A stretch of 64,000 nt of DNA from Neolewinella antarctica (GTDB lineage: Bacteria > Bacteroidota > Bacteroidia > Chitinophagales > Saprospiraceae). This document shows positions 45,159 to 52,459 of the stretch, piece after piece; the stretch's first letter is position 1; the number at the start of each line of letters is the position of its first letter. The notes below the pieces were generated by a model, which was not told where the DNA came from, made no database searches, and saw nothing but the letters and a program-made list of their open reading frames with translations. The stretch lies in NCBI RefSeq assembly GCF_011927835.1, contig NZ_JAATJH010000004.1, positions 1 to 64,000 of the forward strand, given 5' to 3'. The position numbers and the translations under genes were made by a program.

Positions 45159-45502
45159 GGTGTCGTAATTAGGGGGTGACGACGCTTCACTTTGTTTCAA
45201 AAAAGTTGGGCGCGGACGTAGATGCAGGGTTAGGTACGGTTTCCCGTTCGGGAGCGGGGTAGATAACCCCGTCCGTAAAAGTAAATTTCGGTCCTTTTGG
45301 GGATATGGCCAAATTGTTTGTGCCCTCTCGCACACTAACTTTGCACCTGCGGCCGCGCCCCGCAAAACGTAACCGCGGTAGCTAAGGTGCGTCGGTTTCG
45401 AATGCTACGGAATGATGTTTTTTACCGATTCGCTCGATTGAGATTAATGAATTTAATTCATCCGCAAACTTTGGACTTGATACCAATAATAATTCAACTT
45501 AT
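45159..45502. other. spacer with two inverted GC-rich repeats
   Basis: 344 bases holding copies of the GGCGCGGNCGCAGGTGC element at about 45208-45227 and, inverted, 45342-45362. Each is extended by a shared AGGGTTAG/CTAACTTT-type flank. No gene was recognised; the in-frame extension of the 44427 gene runs into it. Confidence 0.55.
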
Positions 45503-46381
45503 TTACTTGTTAATCCGCAAAATCACTTCTGGCTCCGCGTAATCGACTAGTGAGTCCAGTTGTGCCGCGATACCTATCGTCCAGCCGGGCTGTAAACTGC
45601 GATTCGCGTACACCTGGGAATCGTAGCGGTCCTGCTCCCGTTGCCAATCGGGTATGAGGGAAGCAAAATGACGCTCCAGTTCGGCCTGCACGGTAGGGCG
45701 ATTAAAGGTCGTCTCGCTGGCGTAGCGGCGGAATTTGCGCGCGTACAGTTCCGTGATGTCGAAATGCACTTGTTCGTGGACAAGTACGGTGCTGTCCTGC
45801 CGTCCGTGTTTAAAATAAGAGAGCCGGGGATCAAAATAACTTTGCACCCGCAGCCGGTACTTACCGAAGCGCGTGACCGCACTCAGGGCGTACGTAATAT
45901 TAGTGGACGTCGCGGCCTGAAACGGCCGTTCCAGCGTATCTCCCCGAAAGTTCCGGTACCCCAGCCGGCGCTCGGCGGACCAGTACACCCGGTCTTCGTA
46001 CGCCTCCGGCTCCGCCACCAGGTAAAGCCGCCCCCTGATGCGGTGGCACGTGCTGGCGTAGTCTGGCAACCGGTGTTCCGTGATCTCCAGCAAATTCGCC
46101 CCGGCCCTACGCGCCTCCGTCTCCGCTGCTTTCCGGACGGATGCGTAATCACAATTAATGGTAAAGCCCTTCTCCTTTATTTCTATTTCACCGATTAATA
46201 GGGCGTCGGCGGGCAGTGCCGCCGGGCGCTCGGTTTGGTCGATGAGGCCGAAGGGGGCGGTTGGGGGCTGGGCGGGGCGTTGGTTTTGAAGGCTTAGGGT
46301 GGGGGCGGGGGACTGGCAGGTTTGGGTTAGGGTGGTTAGTAGTAGGTAGGTTAGGATTGTTAGTGGGTGGCGGAAGGGCAT
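45503..46381 (-). CDS. DUF922-like putative zinc-dependent lipoprotein protease
   Basis: 292 aa beginning with a lipoprotein-like signal (LLLTTLTQTC). The C-terminal part carries TVLVHEQVHFDITELYARKFRR, an HExxHFD motif typical of DUF922 proteins that look like zinc peptidases. A preceding SYFDPRLSYF strand fits the fold. A GC-rich repeat lies in frame (45843-45860). Predicted to be periplasmic or outer-membrane bound. Confidence 0.75.
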   Translation of the reverse strand: MPFRHPLTILTYLLLTTLTQTCQSPAPTLSLQNQRPAQPPTAPFGLIDQTERPAALPADALLIGEIEIKEKGFTINCDYASVRKAAETEARRAGANLLEITEHRLPDYASTCHRIRGRLYLVAEPEAYEDRVYWSAERRLGYRNFRGDTLERPFQAATSTNITYALSAVTRFGKYRLRVQSYFDPRLSYFKHGRQDSTVLVHEQVHFDITELYARKFRRYASETTFNRPTVQAELERHFASLIPDWQREQDRYDSQVYANRSLQPGWTIGIAAQLDSLVDYAEPEVILRINK

Positions 46382-46395
46382 TATTTTTTATTTGC

Positions 46396-46415
46396 GTCCC
46401 GATTGCTATCGGGAC
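46396..46415. repeat. GTCCCGATTGCTATCGGGAC palindrome
   Basis: Near-perfect 20-bp palindrome in the 67-bp spacer between two minus-strand genes. Same family as 16335; likely a terminator for the DUF91-like gene. Confidence 0.8.
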
Positions 46416-46448
46416 GGGGGCAGGGTTTATTGGAAGACGTAAAGAACG

Positions 46449-47606
46449 TTAATTGGTGACCGACTGGATTTCTTTTAAGAACCAATCGAAGGTGGCCAGG
46501 AAAGTGCGCATGCTTTCTTCGGGTGCCAGTAGATCGAGAGAGAAACTGGGTCGCTTATCGATTTTATCCGCTGGCAGCTCGACTCCGGGGATGGTGTTTA
46601 GTCGATCCATCAATTCTTGTCTTTTCACCAGTTGGTCAAATGGTGGCTTAGTTACGTAGTATTGAAAGTACATTTCCAGCCAGTTTCGGGATGCCATAGC
46701 GAAAGGGTAGACCGTTAGCGGATCGTGAATTTCAGGAATGATTGATGGAGTTTTGCCTTTACCCCCAACCATGACAAAACCCCTGGATTCAAAATACGCT
46801 ACAATCCTTCTTGCGACTTGACCCGCAGGAATACTGGTTTTATCTAGTTCCGAGTAAAACTCTTGTAGCGTCCAGCGAGGACGGGTGGTTGCCCCGCCAC
46901 TGCGACGCACTTTTTTGCTGGCACCCACACTAGTCAGGCCAACGACCCGGGGGACCAACGTCCTCGTTTCCCCCGAGCGAAACTGCTTGATGGCCACCCC
47001 CAAAATATCCGCCGGACTCATCTGCTCGTTGAGGAATTCGATGATTCGTTGTAGTTCCGAAGGAATGTAGTCCGCCACGATGAGCATTCGAATCTTTCCG
47101 GCCCGGAGGTTGGTATTGACAGATTCCCAAAACCTGGCACTCTGTACTTCTTCCCCGGCACCCGCGTCCGCGCCCAAAAACTTATTGAGCACTGTATCAC
47201 TCTCCTCCCCACGATCGGCACAAGCCTTCTCAAAACTCGCGATGATGCCCTCGACGGTCCAGTAAGCCGCGGCGTTAGCGGCGTAGTCGAGCACCTGCCC
47301 CACGACCTCCCTACGAATGCGCGTATCCGTCGCCCGTTTCACTTCGACCAGCGTGGGGATACCGTCCTGATCGATGAATAAATGATCGAGCGACCAGCGG
47401 CTACCCGCGTCCGCCCGGTCGGGCACCCCCATTTCCCGGTCGATGAAGAGCCAGCGGCGAGGCGACTCCTCGTCGAGCTGTTTGCCGGCGAGGAGGTCGG
47501 GGTGGGCGGCCAGGAGTTCCTGGAGCTTTGCTTCGGTGAGGTAGGGGGCTTCGGTTAGTTCCTGGAGTTGGCCGGCTGGGTTTAGTAGGAAGATGGAGTC
47601 TGGCAT
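46449..47606 (-). CDS. DUF91/NucS-like PD-(D/E)xK nuclease
   Basis: 385 aa from the ATG at 47606. The N-terminal half has the PD-(D/E)xK motif LDHLFIDQDGIPTLVEVKRA (Asp, then ExK) followed by a QVLDYAANAA helix, as in RecB-like DUF91/NucS nucleases. The C-terminal ~200 residues are unassigned. A GC-rich repeat inside the gene (47157-47177) encodes GADAGAG and may be an in-frame insertion. It follows the WYL regulator gene by 38 bases and is probably co-transcribed with it. Confidence 0.72.
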   Translation of the reverse strand: MPDSIFLLNPAGQLQELTEAPYLTEAKLQELLAAHPDLLAGKQLDEESPRRWLFIDREMGVPDRADAGSRWSLDHLFIDQDGIPTLVEVKRATDTRIRREVVGQVLDYAANAAAYWTVEGIIASFEKACADRGEESDTVLNKFLGADAGAGEEVQSARFWESVNTNLRAGKIRMLIVADYIPSELQRIIEFLNEQMSPADILGVAIKQFRSGETRTLVPRVVGLTSVGASKKVRRSGGATTRPRWTLQEFYSELDKTSIPAGQVARRIVAYFESRGFVMVGGKGKTPSIIPEIHDPLTVYPFAMASRNWLEMYFQYYVTKPPFDQLVKRQELMDRLNTIPGVELPADKIDKRPSFSLDLLAPEESMRTFLATFDWFLKEIQSVTN

Positions 47607-47644
47607 GGTAAGGAAATGAGTTGTGCAGTACTGCAAATTATCGT

Positions 47645-48673
47645 TCAATTGGCCAGTATCGTACGCTTGCCGTAATGAGCGTTTGCTTCACCGATGCGCT
47701 TAGCAACGACTTTTTGAAATTCAACCGGTGAAACTACCGCAACTTGCTCCCCAAAAGACAGGATAAGTTTCACCAATTCAAAGTTGGGAATGACCTTAAT
47801 GACTACTTTCAACCCTGACACCCGCATTCTTGATTTTTGCGATGGATGAAGCGGCTTGGTGAGTACGTAGGGAGCGACGTCTGCCGTAAAATGGAGCATA
47901 ATTTCCTGAATTTTCCCTTCTACCTGACGGGTCACCCCGACGATGTCGTAGAAGTAGTCTTCCCAGTCGATAACCGTTTGCTTATAGTTTAGTGACGTTT
48001 CGGTAACGGAAGCAATTCTGTCGAGGGCGAGGTTCCAGTTAGGTACGTCCGCTTCCGGGTTATAACCAAAGACAAACCATCGACTATTGTACTGCTTAAG
48101 GTAGTAAGGGTGAAAAGTTACCTCGTAAGGTTCCGGACTTTGAAAATCTTGATACTCGACGGTGAGGACGCGTTCGTTAACGATGGCGTTGAAGAGCGGC
48201 GTCAGGAAGTCTATTCCCTTAAGATCGACGTTACTCTCAAAGCTAATGATCTCGCCCTTGCGCTCCACCAACCCGAACCGGGATTCCAGCATAGGGATCA
48301 TTTCGTTAACCCAGCCGAACTGTGGTGAGCCGGAAAAGCGGGTGAGAATTTCAAGCGCGGCACGCATCTGCGTAGCTTCGGATTCATTCAATTCCTGCCC
48401 GTAGAGTGTAAACGTGGGGTCTCGATAGCGGTAGTAAGGCTTCTTCCCGATCTTATCCTTTCTGAGTTCGATTCCCCCGCCAGCTTCAGTTTCCAAAAAT
48501 TTTATGTCCGCGTAGAGTTGCCGTACTTGGATGCCGTTACTATCTGGGTTCTCATCGAGGATCGCAGCGTTGCATTCATCAAGTAAGTCCTGTATGAAGT
48601 ACTGCCTTCCGGTGTTGCGGAAGCAGCGATCTAGCGTTTTGTAGCGGAGGAGGGCGTTTTTGTTGACGGCCAT
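47645..48673 (-). CDS. WYL-domain transcriptional regulator
   Basis: 342 aa. N-terminal winged helix (RYKTLDRCFRNTGRQYFIQDLLDECNAAI and a following IQVRQLYADIKFLE), then the WYL ligand-sensing domain (AIVNERVLTVEYQDF, TFHPYYLKQYNSRWFVFGY, LALDRIASV) and a C-terminal WCX-like domain. WYL regulators such as CapW and BrxR often control phage-defence genes. It is divergent from the retron and upstream of a nuclease, so it is a candidate regulator of both. Confidence 0.88.
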   Translation of the reverse strand: MAVNKNALLRYKTLDRCFRNTGRQYFIQDLLDECNAAILDENPDSNGIQVRQLYADIKFLETEAGGGIELRKDKIGKKPYYRYRDPTFTLYGQELNESEATQMRAALEILTRFSGSPQFGWVNEMIPMLESRFGLVERKGEIISFESNVDLKGIDFLTPLFNAIVNERVLTVEYQDFQSPEPYEVTFHPYYLKQYNSRWFVFGYNPEADVPNWNLALDRIASVTETSLNYKQTVIDWEDYFYDIVGVTRQVEGKIQEIMLHFTADVAPYVLTKPLHPSQKSRMRVSGLKVVIKVIPNFELVKLILSFGEQVAVVSPVEFQKVVAKRIGEANAHYGKRTILAN

Positions 48674-48819
48674 GGGTATGTGTTTGTTGCTGGGTGTTTT
48701 GCGCGGCCGCGGGTGCAGTGACTTGGGGAGAAGCGGGCTAGATTGTTACAGGTAGTACCGCAAATATAAGCGGGTATTGAAAGAAGATTAGCTCCGGTAG
48801 AATTGATTCAGGGAAAGGA

Positions 48820-48848
48820 TTTTAGTTGACTACATTTGCTGTGCAAAT
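48820..48848 (+). promoter_or_regulatory. shared promoter/operator-like block (retron copy)
   Basis: TACATTTG (48831-48838) overlaps the palindrome TTTGC-TGT-GCAAA. It matches the block at 25405-25431 at 22 of 27 positions. Confidence 0.6.
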
Positions 48849-48867
48849 ACAGTGCACCCCACCACTT

Positions 48868-48875
48868 TACATTTG
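48868..48875 (+). promoter_or_regulatory. -7 box candidate for the retron transcript
   Basis: TACATTTG fits the Bacteroidota -7 consensus TAnnTTTG; the expected start lies about 7 bases downstream, at the a1 boundary (48882). No clear -33 element. Confidence 0.5.
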
Positions 48876-48881
48876 CGTCAG

Positions 48882-49146
48882 TTCTTTGAAATACCCGTCC
48901 ACGGGCAACGTGATTTGACCGTTTGGTCAACTCATTAAGCCTCAAGATATTGATTCGTGGATGCTGGCACTGGTTCCGACCGGTGCAATGATCGGCATCT
49001 CTTCCGGGCTACTAGTCCGGTCGAATGGCCCAGAGAGATTTGGGCTCTTTTGAGGATCTTAATCAATAAATGATTATGGTTTTTATGAATTTATGAGGAT
49101 TTAAAGCTTCATACAAATAGAGTATCGGACGGGTATTTTCAAAGGA
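48882..49146 (+). ncRNA. retron msr-msd RNA
   Basis: Bounded by inverted repeats a1 (48882-48900, TTCTTTGAAATACCCGTCC) and a2 (49127-49146), complementary except for one bulged base and one mismatch. Inside are a perfect msr-type hairpin TTGACC-GTTT-GGTCAA (48915-48930), a two-tier stem GATGC...GCATC enclosing GCACTGGT-TCCG-ACCGGTGC (48960-48999), CCGG...CCGG (49004-49020) and GCCCA...TGGGC (49028-49045). The a2 repeat ends 15 bases before the RT start codon. The priming guanosine is probably just after a1 (ACGGGC), but this cannot be fixed by eye. About 265 nt. Confidence 0.85.
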
Positions 49147-49161
49147 TTTTAAAAAAGCAAC

Positions 49162-50493
49162 ATGAAGGCTACGGAAGCACAGCGGGAGGAGATAAAGAGC
49201 TTGGTAGCAGAGTTATCTTCTAAAAAGGGTTTAGTGAATTTGCTTAGCAAGGCAAGAACCATGCTTTATGGGCAAGAGACCAAGCCGGTGAAGCTTAAAT
49301 TATTGACTTATTATGCCAATCCCACGATTTGCCCAAGGCGTTATCGTAAGTCTACCATTCCCAAAAAGTCGGGTGGAGTCCGCACAATACATGCGCCCGT
49401 CAAAGGATTGAAGGCAATTCTTCAGCCGCTTAATTTCGTTCTCCAGTGCATGCACACGCCGCACTGTGCGGCGACGGGATTCGTCCAAGGGCGGTCCATT
49501 GTGGATAATGCGCGGAAGCACGTAGGTCAAAATTATGTCCTGAACCTTGATTTGAAGGACTTTTTTCATTCCTTTAACCGGAATCGCGTTAAGCTTGGAT
49601 TTATGTTTGGTCCATTACAACTAAATGGTAGCAAAGAGCCATTAGCTTTCTTACTTGCTTCACTTTGTACACAGCCTCTTTATGAAAATGGAGATATCAA
49701 AGTCGGTCACCGTCCACCGAGTCGATTTGTAGGAGAGTCCATTTTTATGTCAGAGGATGATCCAAATTACGAACTCATTATGCAGATTTTGCAAGAAAAT
49801 GAGGTGATCAATTCTAAGAGAAGAGTGAAACTTCGTATCGCAAGAGGTGCAGTCAAAACGGTTCTTCCACAAGGAAGCCCAACCTCCCCCACCATCACAA
49901 ACATGCTTTGTGAAAAGCTGGATCGCCGCTTAACCGGGCTCGGGAACCGTTTCGGCGCTACCTATTCACGCTACGCCGATGATATTACTTTCTCTTCGCT
50001 CCACAACATCTACAATCAAGACGAATTTAACGACGAACTCGTACGGATAATTGAGGAGGACCAGGGCTTCAAAATCAATCCTAAAAAGACTCGATTACAA
50101 CGACGTGGCTATTGCCAGGAAGTCACGGGGCTTTCTGTAAGCGAGAAAGTAAATGTTCGCAGGCGCTACGTGAAGCAACTACGCATGTGGCTCTATTATT
50201 GGGAGAAGTACGGTATTGAGAAAGCGGAAGACATCTTCGCGCGTGACTATGTTGGTGATAAGGGACACGTGAAAATGCACGTCCCGGAAATGAGTCGAGT
50301 GATTGGCGGCAAGCTAGAATTTCTCCGAATGGTGAAAGGAGAAACCGATAGCACTTATCTTGGGCTTAAGGATCGCTATGAGAAACTAATGCTTCCGTTA
50401 GATCCGCTCACCAAGATCTTGGATCTTTGGGAAGAGAAAGGCATCGATGCGGCGATGAATGCTTATTATGGAGAGGAAGTCACGGAAGAATGA
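49162..50493 (+). CDS. retron reverse transcriptase
   Basis: 443 aa. Retron-type motifs are visible: IPKKSGGVRTIHAP (67-80), GFVQGRSIVDNARKH (106-120, including the retron NAxxH signature), LDLKDFF (129-135), LPQGSPTSP (235-243), YADD (271-274) and VTGLSVSEKVNVRRRYVKQLR (321-341, the VTG region). It reverse-transcribes the msd of the adjacent ncRNA. About 60-80 residues between LLASLCTQ and LPQG exceed the usual spacing. The stop TGA overlaps the ATG of the next gene, so effector genes are translationally coupled to it. Confidence 0.93.
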   Translation: MKATEAQREEIKSLVAELSSKKGLVNLLSKARTMLYGQETKPVKLKLLTYYANPTICPRRYRKSTIPKKSGGVRTIHAPVKGLKAILQPLNFVLQCMHTPHCAATGFVQGRSIVDNARKHVGQNYVLNLDLKDFFHSFNRNRVKLGFMFGPLQLNGSKEPLAFLLASLCTQPLYENGDIKVGHRPPSRFVGESIFMSEDDPNYELIMQILQENEVINSKRRVKLRIARGAVKTVLPQGSPTSPTITNMLCEKLDRRLTGLGNRFGATYSRYADDITFSSLHNIYNQDEFNDELVRIIEEDQGFKINPKKTRLQRRGYCQEVTGLSVSEKVNVRRRYVKQLRMWLYYWEKYGIEKAEDIFARDYVGDKGHVKMHVPEMSRVIGGKLEFLRMVKGETDSTYLGLKDRYEKLMLPLDPLTKILDLWEEKGIDAAMNAYYGEEVTEE

Positions 50494-51851
50494 AACGAAA
50501 AAATAAGCTTGACTTTTTGGGGGAGTTACTGAATGAACGAAAGCTTTCAGAGCGGCAGCGGGCGCGGGTGTTGGGGTTGGCTGGGGGGAGTGATCTCTCT
50601 GCTGGGCAGTTAGAGGGTCGGGTGGAGCGGATTGAGGAGGTAGTGTTTGAGGATAAAAAAGATGAAATCAGGTCACGTCCTATCCCGGAAGCACTATTAT
50701 CCGGTGTTAGTAATGTTGAAGAAATTTCTCAATTTAATGCTTTCTTTAAAAGTGAAGTGGGGATGAAAGAATTTGAAGATTTAGCTCATATTCCGAATGT
50801 TCATGCGGCAAGTTCGATCAAGGCTTTAAGAGAAGCCACAAATACTACTTATAGGAAGAAACGAAAGCATGATCCTAAAAAAGTTTTAGGGTGGCTTCAA
50901 TTGTTCACGAAAAATAATTCCGCCCTTAAGTATAGTACACATATTTGGGATCAAACAGGACTTTACCAAACTTACGGCGATTTCGTAGAGGCTTTAAATA
51001 AAGATTTATCGAATAACCAGGTTTATGACATGCAAAACTATAGCTCTGATCTTTATTGGGAAAAGATTTTTCCGTTTTTAATTCAAAAAGAATTGACTAA
51101 ACTACAAAAAGATCTCAGCAATAATAAGAAATACGGATGGGGAACTTATGAAATGGCCATTGGATGGCAATATGATAAGATTATAGAAGATTGGTGTAAG
51201 AAGAACTTTGACAACAAGGGGGGGGCAGCGCAGTCGCCGTTTACAATGAAACTTCCAGAAGATGCAAGACCAGAAAAAAGTATTTTAGGGACAACTATTG
51301 ATAAATTTGAGAACGCTGTTTATCTCTTTAAAAAAGAGATTGAGTTTAGGGATTCAGATCTATATTTGGGTATTAAAAGACTGGTTAGAAAAAAATTGTC
51401 GGGTTACGAGGTAAAATCATTCATTTCTTTACAAGAATGTAGCTTTTATACTAATACCGAGTACGTTCTGAAGGCAGTTGAGCGGATATTCGATATGATA
51501 AGAGCTCGTCCAGCGAGTGCATCTGTAGATGTTAGCTGTAAGTTGCAAAGTAGTAGTAATGAATATATTTTGAAGATCCGACATGCAGACTCTTTTGCCA
51601 ACAAATCAATTCTCGATCCTAAATTGACATTGGAATATGATTCTGGAGATATGTCCATACTAAGGACAATTTTACTAAGTTTGTGCGATTTTTCTGTAGA
51701 ATCTAAATTTAAAGACGATAACGGAGAAGACATAAATGCAGAACTTAAAATCCTCTACAACGGGGTGGAGGATAATGAGTGGAGAGTAATTCCAAATATT
51801 TTACAGGCACCTGTATTAGGATTCACGTATATTTTAAAATTTCCAGTTTAA
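50490..51851 (+). CDS. retron-linked protein, possible degenerate GHKL-type ATPase
   Basis: 453 aa starting at ATG 50490 in an ATGA overlap with the RT gene. The N-terminus is basic and helical (MKRKNKLDFLGELLNERKL). Residues about 330-453 run in the order expected of a GHKL/histidine-kinase-like ATPase (YVLKAVERIFDMIRARP as an N-box-like helix, LRTILLSLCDF, final GFTYILKF), but the DxGxG motif is not recognisable. No clear H-box. The DNA is much more AT-rich than the RT gene. It may relay a signal to the receiver proteins downstream. The ATPase call is weak; treat as hypothetical. Confidence 0.4.
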   Translation: MKRKNKLDFLGELLNERKLSERQRARVLGLAGGSDLSAGQLEGRVERIEEVVFEDKKDEIRSRPIPEALLSGVSNVEEISQFNAFFKSEVGMKEFEDLAHIPNVHAASSIKALREATNTTYRKKRKHDPKKVLGWLQLFTKNNSALKYSTHIWDQTGLYQTYGDFVEALNKDLSNNQVYDMQNYSSDLYWEKIFPFLIQKELTKLQKDLSNNKKYGWGTYEMAIGWQYDKIIEDWCKKNFDNKGGAAQSPFTMKLPEDARPEKSILGTTIDKFENAVYLFKKEIEFRDSDLYLGIKRLVRKKLSGYEVKSFISLQECSFYTNTEYVLKAVERIFDMIRARPASASVDVSCKLQSSSNEYILKIRHADSFANKSILDPKLTLEYDSGDMSILRTILLSLCDFSVESKFKDDNGEDINAELKILYNGVEDNEWRVIPNILQAPVLGFTYILKFPV

Positions 51852-52459
51852 TGAAGAAGATATTATTTATTGAGGATCGACCGTTGCGACAAGCTCAATA
51901 CTTTACTGAAGCGGAACTGTCAGCGCTAAAAGCAATTAGCGGCCTTCTATTTCCGGCGGGAGATGACTGCCGTATTATTATCGATAAAATAAATAAAGAA
52001 GAACTTGAGGTTGATCAATTAATTGCTCTTGTTGTAGCTCATCGATCTGCGTTTTCTGCCCAAGGTTTATTATTCTTAGTTCAAATGACTGAGAAGCGTG
52101 AAATAGATTTGATTCTATTTAGTGGTGGGTCGAATCAATTGAATTATACCGCGGGTAAAAGGCAATTCCTTTCAATGAATTCAAACCAAATATATAAAAA
52201 GGAATTATCAGCACTATTTAATGAGTATACAGACCAAGAAGGCTTTCCGCTTCTTAAATTCCAATATGGAGATAATTACGAGTTGGAGCTGTTTTTGAAA
52301 TATAGATTATTACAGACCAAGCTATCTCTTGAGGAGGATGAAGACTTAAGAGACCTCATTGAATTGAAAATTGAACCTTTTGAAACTGCCATTCGGCGCT
52401 TTGACCCTCAACCTGAAAAGTTTAATCAAACGATAGAATACAAAATCGCTGCATTATGA
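51851..52459 (+). CDS. stand-alone receiver-like protein
   Basis: 202 aa; its ATG shares a base with the previous stop (TAATG). The start MKKILFIEDRP looks like the acidic first strand of a receiver domain. DQLIALVVAHRS and EIDLILFSGG would be later strands, with His in place of the phospho-accepting Asp. It could be a receiver decoy or buffer, as a single-receiver protein is in Detocs. Function inferred from operon position only. Confidence 0.5.
   Translation: MKKILFIEDRPLRQAQYFTEAELSALKAISGLLFPAGDDCRIIIDKINKEELEVDQLIALVVAHRSAFSAQGLLFLVQMTEKREIDLILFSGGSNQLNYTAGKRQFLSMNSNQIYKKELSALFNEYTDQEGFPLLKFQYGDNYELELFLKYRLLQTKLSLEEDEDLRDLIELKIEPFETAIRRFDPQPEKFNQTIEYKIAAL

Larger units (their letters stand above)
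48674..48881. other. divergent WYL-retron promoter region
   Basis: 208 bases. It carries a GC-rich repeat (48701-48717), the shared operator-like block (48820-48848) and a second TACATTTG (48868-48875). The latter would place a start point at about 48882, exactly the first base of a1. Confidence 0.6.

Noticed and set aside
50427-50489. Longer start for the second retron gene
   Set aside because: It would overlap the RT gene by 67 bases; the ATGA start at 50490 is typical coupling.
51779-51850. Longer start for the receiver-like gene
   Set aside because: The MKKILFIEDRP start at 51851 begins with the first receiver strand.
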